From Cyanobacterium sp. uoEpiScrs1 (lineage in GTDB: Bacteria > Cyanobacteriota > Cyanobacteriia > Cyanobacteriales > Microcystaceae): a DNA stretch of 64,000 nucleotides. This document shows, one piece after another, positions 18,017-27,077 of this stretch (position 1 is its first letter; every line of letters begins with the position of its first letter). Under the pieces are notes generated by a model, which saw only the letters and a program-made list of their open reading frames with translations, was not told where the DNA came from and made no database searches. The stretch is taken from NCBI RefSeq assembly GCF_947331815.1, contig NZ_OX373462.1, forward strand, positions 2,419,961 to 2,483,960. The letters are read 5' to 3'. A program made the position numbers and the translations under genes.

Positions 18017-20275
18017 TTAAATAACTTGATACACGAAACTCAAAGTAGCCCAGGTACTGTTATCAAGAGCATAACTATCGTTAAATGTTCCCGCCAATTC
18101 ATTTGACAAAGAGCCGGAAGTATTTAAGTCCCCTAAAAGGGTTTGTGCGATCTTGAGAGGTTCCTCTAGAGTAAATATTTGTCCCTGGTCAAGTTTAAAT
18201 CCTGGAAACTCTGCTAGAGTTTCTAAGGTTTTTGTAAAGGGAAATTTAGAACCAACAATCATCATTTGTCCCCATCCCTGACTACTGGCTAATGTCCAGT
18301 TAAGTCCTCGGGAGGAAAAAGGAATAAGTCTAGTTTCTCCTGGAGATAGGTATACCTTCTGCTGGGTTTTATTTTGTTGTTGAGAAGGCAAGTAGGCAAT
18401 AGTTTGTCCACTTGCATCTACTCCTAAAATTAAGTAGTAAATAGGACGATCACTTCGATTTTCCAATTGATATTGAAAACGATTTCCCTGCGGCAGTTGG
18501 GGTAAATGCTGGAGTTGTAAGAAATCGGAAGAGGAACTTGTTGGTGATGAGAAGTCAGTCTGAGTTGAGGTTGAAGATATTTTAACCGACGATAGTTTAC
18601 GTAGAGTTTGTCTTCTTAACACTAGGAAAGAATCTTGATCAAGATTTTTGAGGGTTACTTCCAGCCCTAATTCCGAAGAACCCTCATTAAGAGTAAGGTG
18701 CCACCATTTAATAGCTAAGAGTTTTTTAAAAGTAGGTTGAAGTCTCTCAACAGCCGATTTAATAGCTTCTCCAGATTGACCGAAACTGTTGGGAACGGGG
18801 ATTCCTCCTCGTAAGAAAAGTCCATAACTTCCTTCTGTTTCCGATTTAGATGAATTTCCCCCATCGACCATTAATGTTTCTCGTTGTCGTCCTAGGACAC
18901 AGTCAGCTCCCGGCTCTCCTGCGGTAATAACTGATGAAACAATTTTTATCGAAGCAAAAGCACTTGTGGCATCAACTCGTTCAATTCTCTCCAAGTTTTT
19001 ATCTAGTGCAACAGTAAGCCCTAAAGTTTTGGGAATTACACGCAAGGTTTCTTGAAGTAATTGTCCTTTTTCTAAGGGACATGTATCAGCCTGGTTTTGT
19101 GGTATCTGAAGTAGTCGAACTTTACCAGTTAGTCCCTCACGGGAATACAATTGTACACTAACAGGATGCAACGACTTGGGTCCAACTACCTTGAAACAAG
19201 AATTAAGTCCATAATTTTGTAGCACAGACAAGGGTAGTCCAGTCAGTTTAATAGTAGCAGTAGTTTTCTCCTCTACATGGATAATTACTCCCTCAGCTCC
19301 CTCAAAGGTAACTGGAAATAAATAATAAGTGAAAAAGGGCTGTTTTGAATTTTGTTGAAGTTGAGGTTGTTGTTGTTGTCCCCTGATAGGAAATATGTGT
19401 TCACTGATGTTTTCTAGAGAAATTATGATTTTACTAGTGGGGGTCGCTTGCCAGAGATATTGAGTTAGAAGATAAGTGAATAAACCAGCACTAAAGCCAT
19501 CGCCCATGATTTCGGTGGCTACTTGTTGGTTCTGAGCAGCCCTTAGTAGGGTACCTACTATCTGTGACGGTTTAGCTTGGATATTTTTAGCTTTAAGTTT
19601 TTCTCTCAATTGAGCTTGAAAATTTATCTCTTCTAGACTAGGTTGTTGAGCTTCATAAGGAAAGGTGCGTCCTTGTAGGTTGCCTTGAAGTTCTTTTCCT
19701 GAATAATGATGACTAGTATCTAAAACCATGGTCAGCTTATCAGTAGCTAAAGATTGACCTAACAGTAGTAGAGTCTCTTCAAGAAGATTATTGGTTATAG
19801 AAGTACTTTTTGTAGAAAATATCTCATCTTTAGTAACTAATCCCCGTTGTCGTATTGACGAGCTATGAGAAGTATCATAAAGACTGTCTTTTACGTGATT
19901 GCCATAACCACTGAAATGAAACAATACGACATCACCTGCTTTAGCCTGTTGAATTAGATGTTCAGTGAAAGCTCGTTCTATTCTCTCACGAGTACCTTGT
20001 CGTTCCGTTAAGGTTAAGATATCTTTGCGGGAAAATCCAAAGCGATAAATTAGCAATTCTCTTTGTCGCTCAACATCAGTCACACATCCTTTCAACTTGT
20101 AATGGCTGCTATAGTCGTTAATACCTACCAACAATGCCAGTTTACGGGGGGTTGGCGTAGCTAAGATTTGATAGTGACGTTTAATTTTTGGTTGCTTAGA
20201 GAACCATTCAAGCCCTGCTTGACTAATTCCCAATGTGAGCAAGGTCTTTAGAAAAGTCCGCCGATCCCATTCCAT
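18017..20275 (-). CDS. Caspase-like (orthocaspase) protein lacking the catalytic dyad
   Basis: A 752-residue protein with a caspase p20-like fold at residues 44-195 (KLALLVGINDY, VVLFHFSGYGNH, MVLDTSHHYSG). In active metacaspases and orthocaspases the motifs read HG and DTCHSG; here Tyr124 stands for the His and Ser188 for the Cys. This is the so-called YS variant known from cyanobacteria, which should not cleave peptides. The N-terminus (RRTFLKTLLTLGISQAG) looks like a twin-arginine signal, so export is likely. The C-terminal half has a beta-rich domain of the DUF4384 kind (QLENRSDRPIYYLILGVD). The gene is long and intact with a GGAGG-poor start. It lies alone upstream of trnV. Likely role: binding or regulatory pseudo-protease; function unknown. 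Confidence 0.85.
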   Translation of the reverse strand: MEWDRRTFLKTLLTLGISQAGLEWFSKQPKIKRHYQILATPTPRKLALLVGINDYSSHYKLKGCVTDVERQRELLIYRFGFSRKDILTLTERQGTRERIERAFTEHLIQQAKAGDVVLFHFSGYGNHVKDSLYDTSHSSSIRQRGLVTKDEIFSTKSTSITNNLLEETLLLLGQSLATDKLTMVLDTSHHYSGKELQGNLQGRTFPYEAQQPSLEEINFQAQLREKLKAKNIQAKPSQIVGTLLRAAQNQQVATEIMGDGFSAGLFTYLLTQYLWQATPTSKIIISLENISEHIFPIRGQQQQPQLQQNSKQPFFTYYLFPVTFEGAEGVIIHVEEKTTATIKLTGLPLSVLQNYGLNSCFKVVGPKSLHPVSVQLYSREGLTGKVRLLQIPQNQADTCPLEKGQLLQETLRVIPKTLGLTVALDKNLERIERVDATSAFASIKIVSSVITAGEPGADCVLGRQRETLMVDGGNSSKSETEGSYGLFLRGGIPVPNSFGQSGEAIKSAVERLQPTFKKLLAIKWWHLTLNEGSSELGLEVTLKNLDQDSFLVLRRQTLRKLSSVKISSTSTQTDFSSPTSSSSDFLQLQHLPQLPQGNRFQYQLENRSDRPIYYLILGVDASGQTIAYLPSQQQNKTQQKVYLSPGETRLIPFSSRGLNWTLASSQGWGQMMIVGSKFPFTKTLETLAEFPGFKLDQGQIFTLEEPLKIAQTLLGDLNTSGSLSNELAGTFNDSYALDNSTWATLSFVYQVI

Positions 20276-20434
20276 TGTTTTTCAGTATGCTGTTAGTGGG
20301 ACTATATACTAATAGTCTAAGTCTTTTTGGACTATTATATGGTCTGTGGAAGTTCAAATTGACTATCCAGTAGAAGTCAAGCAGTATATATCAAACTAAC
20401 ATGCTTTGTCACACGGTACTATTGACTCCTATCA
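20276..20434. other. Spacer with a small hairpin
   Basis: Upstream of the caspase-like gene and downstream of trnV. It contains a 7-bp inverted repeat AATAGTC/GACTATT around 20320-20340. No gene is seen. Confidence 0.35.
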
Positions 20435-20508
20435 TGGACGTAACTGGAATCGAACCAGTGACCCCATCGATGTCAACGATGTACTCTAACCAGCTGAGCT
20501 ATACGTCC
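20435..20508 (-). tRNA. trnV: tRNA-Val (anticodon GAC)
   Basis: A full cloverleaf reads on the - strand. The acceptor stem GGACGTA pairs with TACGTCC, the D-arm is GCTCAGCTGGTTAGAGT, the anticodon stem is CATCG/CGATG with loop TTGACAT (GAC), and the T-arm is CTGGTTCGATTCCAG. The discriminator base is A and CCA is not encoded. It stands between the caspase-like gene and icd. Confidence 0.96.
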
Positions 20509-20646
20509 GCATGAACCTCCATTGTCACATATACGCTGTAAAAAGACAACTATTTTTACTAATTTACATAGATTTCCTTAAGAGATTAGGGAATTGATTC
20601 ATTGGGGGGTGTAATGAAAAGACAACAATAAGCACTAAATAATTCT

Positions 20647-22074
20647 ATGTACAAGAAGCTAATATCCCCAACTACTGGTTCTAAAATTGTTTATAAAGAC
20701 GGTGGATTTATTGTTCCCGATGATCCTATCATCCCTTTTATTCGAGGAGATGGAATAGGCGTAGATATTTGGCCAGCTACCGAAAAAGTAATCGATGCCG
20801 CAATTGTTACTGCGTATGGGGATAAACGTAAAGTCAACTGGTTCAAAGTTTATGCAGGAGATGAAGCGTGTGATATGTACGGAACTTATCAATACTTACC
20901 CGATGATACGCTCAAAGCTATTAAGGAGTATGGTATAGCTATTAAAGGACCCCTAACGACCCCCATCGGTGGGGGGATTCGTTCTCTTAACGTCGCATTA
21001 CGGCAAATTTTTACTCTCTATGCATGCGTTCGTCCCTGTCGTTACTATTATGGAACCCCTTCTTCTCACAAGTCGCCTGAAAAACTTGATGTTATTGTTT
21101 ATCGAGAGAATACTGAAGATATTTACTTGGGAGTTGAATGGCGTGAAGGAACAGAAATCGCTCAAAATTTAATTGAATATATTAACAATGAGTTAATACC
21201 TAGAACATCTGAGCATAGAGGAAAATATATTCCATTTGACGCAGGAATTGGCATTAAACCTATCAGTAAAACTGGGTCTCAACGACTAATCCGCCGTGCT
21301 ATGGAACACGCATTACGTCTTCCCAAAAATAAACAAATGGTTACTTTAGTCCATAAAGGAAATATTATGAAGTACACAGAGGGAGCGTTTCGCGACTGGG
21401 GATATGAACTAGTTAAAACAGAATTTCGAGATGTCTGTGTTACGGAACGAGAATCTTGGATTTTAAGTAATAAAGAAGGTAATCCCAATATCAGTATTGA
21501 AGATAATGCGCGCAAAGTTGAACCTGGTTACAATTCTTTAACACTTGAAAAGAAACAAGAAGTGTGTACTGAAGTTAAATCAGTTTTAGAGTTGATTTGG
21601 GACAGTCATGGGAATAAAAAATGGAAGAATAAAATCATGGTTAACGACCGTATTGCGGACAGTATTTTCCAGCAAATTCAAACCCGTCCTGATGAATATT
21701 CTATTCTTGCAACTATGAATTTAAACGGAGACTATCTCTCTGATGCTGCTGCTGCTGTGGTTGGTGGTTTAGGAATGGGACCTGGTGCTAATATTGGAGA
21801 TACTTGTGCTATTTTTGAAGCTACTCACGGAACTGCCCCAAAACATGCAGGGTTAGATCGAATTAATCCTAGTTCAGTGATTCTATCTGGGGTAATGATG
21901 CTAGAGTATATGGGGTGGCAAGAAGCAGCAGACTTGATTAAAAAAGGTGTTGGAAACGCAATCGCTAATCGTGAAGTAACTTATGATTTAGCTAGGTTAA
22001 TGGAGCCACCTGTTGATTTTCCTTTAAAATGTTCAGAGTTTGCTCAGGCAATTATTGATCATTTTGTAGATTAG
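20647..22074 (+). CDS. icd: NADP-dependent isocitrate dehydrogenase
   Basis: Converts isocitrate to 2-oxoglutarate with NADP in the cytoplasm. The 475 residues fit the cyanobacterial enzyme. The substrate-binding loop GGIRSLNVALRQ carries the serine matching the known regulatory serine of the E. coli enzyme. VYRENTEDIYLGVEW and the nucleotide-site segment EATHGTAPKHAG are intact. In cyanobacteria this step supplies the carbon skeleton for GS-GOGAT ammonia assimilation, so it is useful in a nitrogen-fixing symbiont even when the rest of the cycle is thin (inference). A small hairpin follows the stop. It is monocistronic. Confidence 0.97.
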   Translation: MYKKLISPTTGSKIVYKDGGFIVPDDPIIPFIRGDGIGVDIWPATEKVIDAAIVTAYGDKRKVNWFKVYAGDEACDMYGTYQYLPDDTLKAIKEYGIAIKGPLTTPIGGGIRSLNVALRQIFTLYACVRPCRYYYGTPSSHKSPEKLDVIVYRENTEDIYLGVEWREGTEIAQNLIEYINNELIPRTSEHRGKYIPFDAGIGIKPISKTGSQRLIRRAMEHALRLPKNKQMVTLVHKGNIMKYTEGAFRDWGYELVKTEFRDVCVTERESWILSNKEGNPNISIEDNARKVEPGYNSLTLEKKQEVCTEVKSVLELIWDSHGNKKWKNKIMVNDRIADSIFQQIQTRPDEYSILATMNLNGDYLSDAAAAVVGGLGMGPGANIGDTCAIFEATHGTAPKHAGLDRINPSSVILSGVMMLEYMGWQEAADLIKKGVGNAIANREVTYDLARLMEPPVDFPLKCSEFAQAIIDHFVD

Positions 22075-22080
22075 ATAAAA

Positions 22081-22110
22081 ACAAAGTAGGGTAACAATAC
22101 CTTACTCTGT
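22081..22110 (+). terminator. icd terminator
   Basis: A 13-base stem (22081-22093 with 22098-22110) with two imperfect positions and a four-base loop starts six bases past the icd stop. It is followed by TTCTATTTAAA. Confidence 0.6.
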
Positions 22111-23379
22111 TTCTATTTAAAAATTAAGTTGTTTTTAGGATAGAGATATTCGAAAATAACTCTATTCAATTTAAGTACTTCCCAACACGTTGAGGCTGCT
22201 TAAGAAATAGGACTGATGGACATAACTACTGCTCTTAAAAATATTAATTTTTTTTAGAAGATTTTTAGATTACTTCTCAAATTTAAGGTCAAATAATTAA
22301 TGATAACATCCAATACTATTTATTATTTTATCTTAACCTTTATAGACAATTTTTTATAATTATAGATAATACTATTTTAGTATCTAAACTATATCTAGTT
22401 TTTTACAAAAAGTAGTGAATAAATCCGAACCATAAAAAAATAATGAAAATAGTTATTAATTATGTATCTAAATATGAATAAAATACATGGTGTGTTATTC
22501 AGACAATAATAGAAGCATAATACGAAATATTTATGCAAAAATACATTACTTAAATCAGGATAATTTGTATTTGTATTTATATAAAAATAGTATAAAATGC
22601 AAAAATAATAAAAATAATATACAAAGAAGTAGACAAATTTCAAAAATTACTACAGTGATTTATATTAAGAATGTAGTAAAAAAATATTGTTAATTACTAT
22701 TTCAGACATTAAAAAAATCTAAGTGATGACAAAAAAATAGTGTAAATTTTATTATTCTTTTCTTATTACTTTAGTGAATGAACTAATCGAGCCCTTAGAC
22801 TATATTAATATTAGTTAATAATCACTAAAAAGCAGGGCTTTTTCTAGTTGTTATATAGAGCCCAACTGTCATAGGTAACTTTTATGTAGACTATATATAC
22901 TTTAACATCAATTACAAATATAATCTAGTATTTTCTAACCAACGCTGAACAAACATTATAGTAATATAATTTGAGTAGGTAGTCTAGCTGGTCTCATTTT
23001 AAAAACAAGTTTGAATCTAACAAAAGTCCAAAGTAGCTTTATGTCTTAAAACTGAAATTTTGTAGTTTTCATCAGCGATAAGCTCACGTTATAGAATGTA
23101 TTGCAGAAAATTTTACTAGTCTAAAATCATTTTTAAGGAAATTTAGAGATCATTTTGAAGGCACTGTAAGCTAAGAAGACTTATATGAGAGAAGTGAACT
23201 AACTTTTCATAATGAAACTTTTGTTTACAATTCTAATCTAGCTAATCACTTTCACCTCTATGCTATAAATTTGTATATTTATTTAACTAAAAAGGATATA
23301 GATATACTAACTGAGTTTTCTCCTCAGCTCCTCATTGTGTTTTAGTAAGCAAGCTAGTAAAGTTTTGATTCTTTCTTAA
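22111..23379. other. Large AT-rich gap before trnT
   Basis: About 1.27 kb with no convincing gene. Overlapping small frames at about 22395-22690 on both strands consist of Ile, Tyr, Asn and Lys codons only and reflect base composition. A short stretch near 23030-23090 on the - strand reads like decayed protein (ELIADENYKISVLRHKAT), but I cannot place it in a family. Confidence 0.5.
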
Positions 23380-23451
23380 AGCCGATGAGCGGATTTGAAC
23401 CGCCGACCGTTCGATTACGAATCGAATGCTCTACCACTGAGCTACATCGGC
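23380..23451 (-). tRNA. trnT: tRNA-Thr (anticodon CGT)
   Basis: The cloverleaf is complete on the - strand. The acceptor GCCGATG pairs with CATCGGC, the D-arm is GCTCAGTGGTAGAGC, the anticodon stem is TTCGA/TCGAA with loop TTCGTAA (CGT), and the T-arm is CGGCGGTTCAAATCCGC. The discriminator is T. It is an isolated tRNA in a 2.1-kb gene-poor stretch, so it is the one conserved item there. Confidence 0.95.
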
Positions 23452-24239
23452 ACTGCCAGTTATCCAGTATATCGTAAATGATTATACTGAACAGTAACAA
23501 ATCTTATAAGATTCCTCTAATAACTAAATCTTCTGATAAAAATTTACTTTCTTCTCTATCTTGGAAAAGGTACTAGTTCTAAAGCAAAGTACTAGATGCC
23601 TTATTACAAAGGATTGAGATAATTTCCTACATCGCCTTTACAGTATTGAGTTTTATTAGGGCTTCGGTGTTTTTTTAATACCCAGATGGTACTTGGCAGA
23701 AAACTTACTCAATTTTAGGCTAAAGATAAAAATATAACTTTAATAAATTAGGTACCCCATACTAAGAAATTCTTCATTTTAATCTCATATACAAGATATC
23801 AATTACGGAGAAATAGATATGTAAACAAATCAAGAATAACTCTCTGTATGTACCCTTCCGAAAAAATAGCAACGAAGAGACGTTAACTAGACGTCTCTTC
23901 AATTATAAAAAATGGATGAAGATTTAGTCTGAAAATATTTAAATTGCTTATTTAAAAGACAAATTTCATCTTACTTGCAGTAATACTACATCTTAAATTA
24001 AGAAAGAGGTTTCTTGCGTTTATGCTCATTACCTCTCTATTTTATCCTTTAACTATTTTTTTAGACTAAGCTCAAAGAGAGAATATAGTCCATGGTAACC
24101 AGAATTGCCAAATTTTTTCCATTTTCTAATATTCCTGTATTGTGTGCCATCATTATTGAAAGTTTATTTTTGATAATAGCCCGTATTATATCCGGCGTTT
24201 TTAGCAAAGTCATCACCATAATAAGCTAATTGGTTTTAT
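23452..24239. other. AT-rich gap with a possible protein remnant
   Basis: A 788-base gap between trnT and the phasin-like gene. Nothing is recognised except a protein-like stretch on the - strand at 24053-24227, listed separately. Confidence 0.45.
24053..24227 (-). pseudogene. Possible decayed gene fragment, unrecognised
   Basis: One - strand frame reads LAYYGDDFAKNAGYNTGYYQ, a stop, then TFNNDGTQYRNIRKWKKFGN and GYHGLYSLFELS. This is rich in Gly, Tyr and Asp and unlike the Ile/Lys/Asn noise of the neighbouring gaps. A single stop interrupts it and no start is clear. It lies just past the phasin-like gene. I cannot name a family; chance is possible because another frame is also open here. 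Confidence 0.3.
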
Positions 24240-24563
24240 TTAACGCCACATTTTATTTTCGAAATTTCGAATCTGACGTTCTAAACGATCAATTCGACCG
24301 CGCAACTCATCCATTTCGGACTGACGAGGAACACCTAAATCTTGTAGTATTTTTCGCAGTTGATGCTCTATAGTACTTTCGAAGTTACCTTGTCCTGCTC
24401 TAATTTTCTGCATCAGCTCCTCAACAAGTCTTTTAGCTTCTTCCGAGTCAATTCTGCCATCTTTAACCCACTGATCACTGACTTCTTTAATTTTGTCGGC
24501 AACTAGTGAGGTTGTGCCAATCCCCACTAACAATAACTGTTTCACCCAGTCATTACTATCCAT
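24240..24563 (-). CDS. Phasin-like small helical protein
   Basis: A 107-residue protein predicted to be almost fully helical. It has a short hydrophobic N-terminal part (VKQLLLVGIGTTSLVADKI) and a long charged C-terminal coiled coil (DELRGRIDRLERQIRNFENK). The layout matches the phasin or polyhydroxyalkanoate granule-associated group that is widespread in cyanobacteria, where the function is mostly unproven. No polyester synthase gene is in the window. The gene is complete and single. Its ATG is clear. Confidence 0.7.
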   Translation of the reverse strand: MDSNDWVKQLLLVGIGTTSLVADKIKEVSDQWVKDGRIDSEEAKRLVEELMQKIRAGQGNFESTIEHQLRKILQDLGVPRQSEMDELRGRIDRLERQIRNFENKMWR

Positions 24564-24794
24564 AAATTTTCATTACCTCCAAAATTACACTTCCATATTT
24601 CTGACTGGTAGCCAAGAGACTCACCGATTTCAACCATACCAAAATCTCTGACAACTTGACCTCTATAGTGAAGGTTAACACTAAGTAAAGTAAGTCAATA
24701 TAAATAATGAATTAATAATTGTTTTAGGGAGCAAAATCATAAAAATTTTTTAGTTATACTGCAATAATTCTAATTCAACTTCAAATTGAACATT

Positions 24795-25265
24795 GTGATT
24801 CTAATAAGCTTAAAGCACTTAAATCAGATTTATAATCACGCTTTTTTAATTTATCCGGAAGAGTGTTGTGGGTTACTTCTTGGTACTGCCAAGGATAATA
24901 AAAAGCAAATAATTGAAGTTTTTCCAACAAAAAATACTTGGACTATTGGGGAAAATAAAAAATCATCCAATACCATTAATAACCATGAAAAACATTTAAG
25001 CAAAAAAAATCGTTTTAGTATTGCCCCATCAGTACTCGTAAAAATACAAAAGGAAGCGCGTAATCGTCAGTTACAGATTATTGGCATTTACCATTCTCAT
25101 CCTGATTATCTAGCTATCCCTTCAGAATTTGATCGAATGATTGCCTGGAATGATTATTCCTATATCATTATTTCGGTTACCTCAAATCAAGTTAACGATA
25201 TTACGAGTTGGCAATTAGATAACACAAGAAATTTTCAACCTGAATACATTAAAATTTTTAATTAA
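24795..25265 (+). CDS. JAMM/MPN (Mov34) family metallopeptidase
   Basis: Zn-dependent isopeptidase-like enzyme of the M67 family. The JAMM signature is complete: an upstream Glu in YPEECCGLLLG, then HSHPDYLAIPSEFD near residue 100, giving H-x-H and the Ser and Asp at the right spacing. I chose GTG 24795 (ILISLKHLNQIYNHAF), close to the family start; a TTG at 24786 is an alternative. In bacteria, such proteins (Mec type) remove groups from the C-terminus of small ubiquitin-like sulfur carriers in cysteine or cofactor synthesis. MoeZ, an E1-like enzyme with rhodanese, lies 1.8 kb away, which fits that role. No ThiS/CysO-like carrier is seen nearby. Confidence 0.85.
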   Translation: MILISLKHLNQIYNHAFLIYPEECCGLLLGTAKDNKKQIIEVFPTKNTWTIGENKKSSNTINNHEKHLSKKNRFSIAPSVLVKIQKEARNRQLQIIGIYHSHPDYLAIPSEFDRMIAWNDYSYIIISVTSNQVNDITSWQLDNTRNFQPEYIKIFN

Positions 25266-25449
25266 AATTAAATCTTTTTCTATTCAAAATATGATAGTCT
25301 ATAGTTATTTGACTGCAGTAAATATTATCTATTATTAGGAATAAGTTAACTGAAGTTAATCTCCATTTATTTAAAAAATAATTGACAGTTTATTGACAGT
25401 TTACAGTTGATTATAGCTCAAAGTAACTTAATGAAATATCTTCGCAAAA

Positions 25450-26835
25450 CTACTTGTCATATGTATGACAATGATGAAGTTTAAGTAATACTTTTTGGTG
25501 AACTTGTCGAGTAATTGGATAAAAGTAGGCTAGAATCAATCCCATGAATAAAATTCCTGTGGAGATAGGTCCGATAATGACCCGAATTGCCCATAAAGCT
25601 GACTCTGGTTGTACTCCCTCGCCATAATGTATATACCCTGACCAATCTAAAACTTGCCCAACAAAAAACATAGATAAAGCAACTCCAATTTTTTGTAACT
25701 GTACCACCACTCCAAAAAAAATACCTTCTCGTCTTTCCCCAGTGTTTAACTCATCTAAATCTATTACATCTGGTAACATTGACCAAGGAACAATATAAGC
25801 AGTTGCAATTCCTATACCAGCCATGATAGCAAGAATATACAATAATACTACTTGTTTTGATTGCAAAAAAAACAGTCCTAGCCCTGCAAAACACATAAAA
25901 GGAATACCCCAAAAATATATTATTTTCTTTTCAGTTTTCTTGCATATAAAGTCTAAAAAAATTAACATAAATAGTGCTGTAACTTGAACCACGATAGCCA
26001 TTTGAGTAACGTGATTTTTTGACAAATTAATACAATTAATTACATAAAAAGGAAGGGTGGCTGCAATAATCTGGATACTTAACCAAGAACAAAGATAAAT
26101 ACCCATCACATATAAAAAGGGACGATTGCTACATGCTAAACACAATTGTTTTCTCAAAGAGAGCACAGAAGTTTTACCGGTTTTTATGTATTTTTTTTGA
26201 ACTTGATAGTAGTGAGGATAAGTTCCCCAGACACTAACATATACTACCAATACCGATAACAAACCACAAATCAACCCTAAGAACAAATACTGTTGTTTTA
26301 TATTATCAATATTTATAAAAATTATTTGTGCCAATATCAAAGAAAAAATACTGCCGCTAATGCTAAAAATTGAACGAAAACTAATTAAAGTTGTACGTTC
26401 GTCATACTCTTGTGTTAATTCAGCAGATAAAGTTCCGTAAGGTAAAAGAACTGCCGTAAAAGATATATAGAAGAAAAAAGATACTAGCCCATAATAAATC
26501 AACAAAAGTATCTGATTAGTGGTGGGAGGGACTACCCATAATAAGATAGAAGTTATTCCTAAAGGAACTGCTCCAAATAACATCCAAGGATAGCGTCTTC
26601 CCCAACGAGAACGAGTATGATCACTTAGCCAACCGATAATTAGATCATTAATCCCATCCCATATCTTCCCTACTAACATCATAAATCCTGCCAAACTAGG
26701 ACTTAAGCCAGCTACATTTGTTAAAAAAAATAGAAAAAAGAAAATTAAAATATTACTGGGAAGAGAGCCGCTTAATTCTCCAATCCCATAAAAAAATTTT
26801 GTACGAAAAGTTAGTGTCTTTTCCTGACCAATCAT
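25450..26835 (-). CDS. GPH-family sugar:cation symporter (MFS)
   Basis: A 461-residue membrane protein with about twelve hydrophobic segments. The N-terminal half has FYGIGELSGSLPSNI, the GKIWDGINDLIIGWLSDHT motif and RWGRRYPWMLFG, which define the glycoside-pentoside-hexuronide (MelB-like) cation symporter group. LPDVIDLDELNTGERREGIFFG in the second half is also standard. Substrate cannot be told from sequence; sugars or sugar acids with Na+ or H+ are usual. If the organism has lost photosynthesis, this is a candidate for carbon import from the host (inference). Intact and alone on its strand, between the JAMM and moeZ genes. Confidence 0.85.
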   Translation of the reverse strand: MIGQEKTLTFRTKFFYGIGELSGSLPSNILIFFFLFFLTNVAGLSPSLAGFMMLVGKIWDGINDLIIGWLSDHTRSRWGRRYPWMLFGAVPLGITSILLWVVPPTTNQILLLIYYGLVSFFFYISFTAVLLPYGTLSAELTQEYDERTTLISFRSIFSISGSIFSLILAQIIFINIDNIKQQYLFLGLICGLLSVLVVYVSVWGTYPHYYQVQKKYIKTGKTSVLSLRKQLCLACSNRPFLYVMGIYLCSWLSIQIIAATLPFYVINCINLSKNHVTQMAIVVQVTALFMLIFLDFICKKTEKKIIYFWGIPFMCFAGLGLFFLQSKQVVLLYILAIMAGIGIATAYIVPWSMLPDVIDLDELNTGERREGIFFGVVVQLQKIGVALSMFFVGQVLDWSGYIHYGEGVQPESALWAIRVIIGPISTGILFMGLILAYFYPITRQVHQKVLLKLHHCHTYDK

Positions 26836-27077
26836 GAGTAATTTTAAGTTGATTTAAATATCAAATGTTTATCAAAATAACCTATGATTTTAGCATAAAA
26901 AAATTTAGTCTTTGAATAGTCAAGCCAATAAATGTTAATTTTAATTAATAGAACAGGCGTATGAGCTAAGGTTTTCCTATGTATAGGTATTAGTTGAATA
27001 GATATCTGTTACAATGTTTCGTCAAGTTCCCATTTATAAGAAACCAGACGTGACGCGTAATTAGTCGGGCAACGCCT

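Noticed and set aside
22395..22693. Overlapping small frames on both strands
   Set aside because: They consist almost only of Ile, Tyr, Asn, Lys and Phe codons in very A+T-rich DNA, have no ribosome sites and lie opposite each other.
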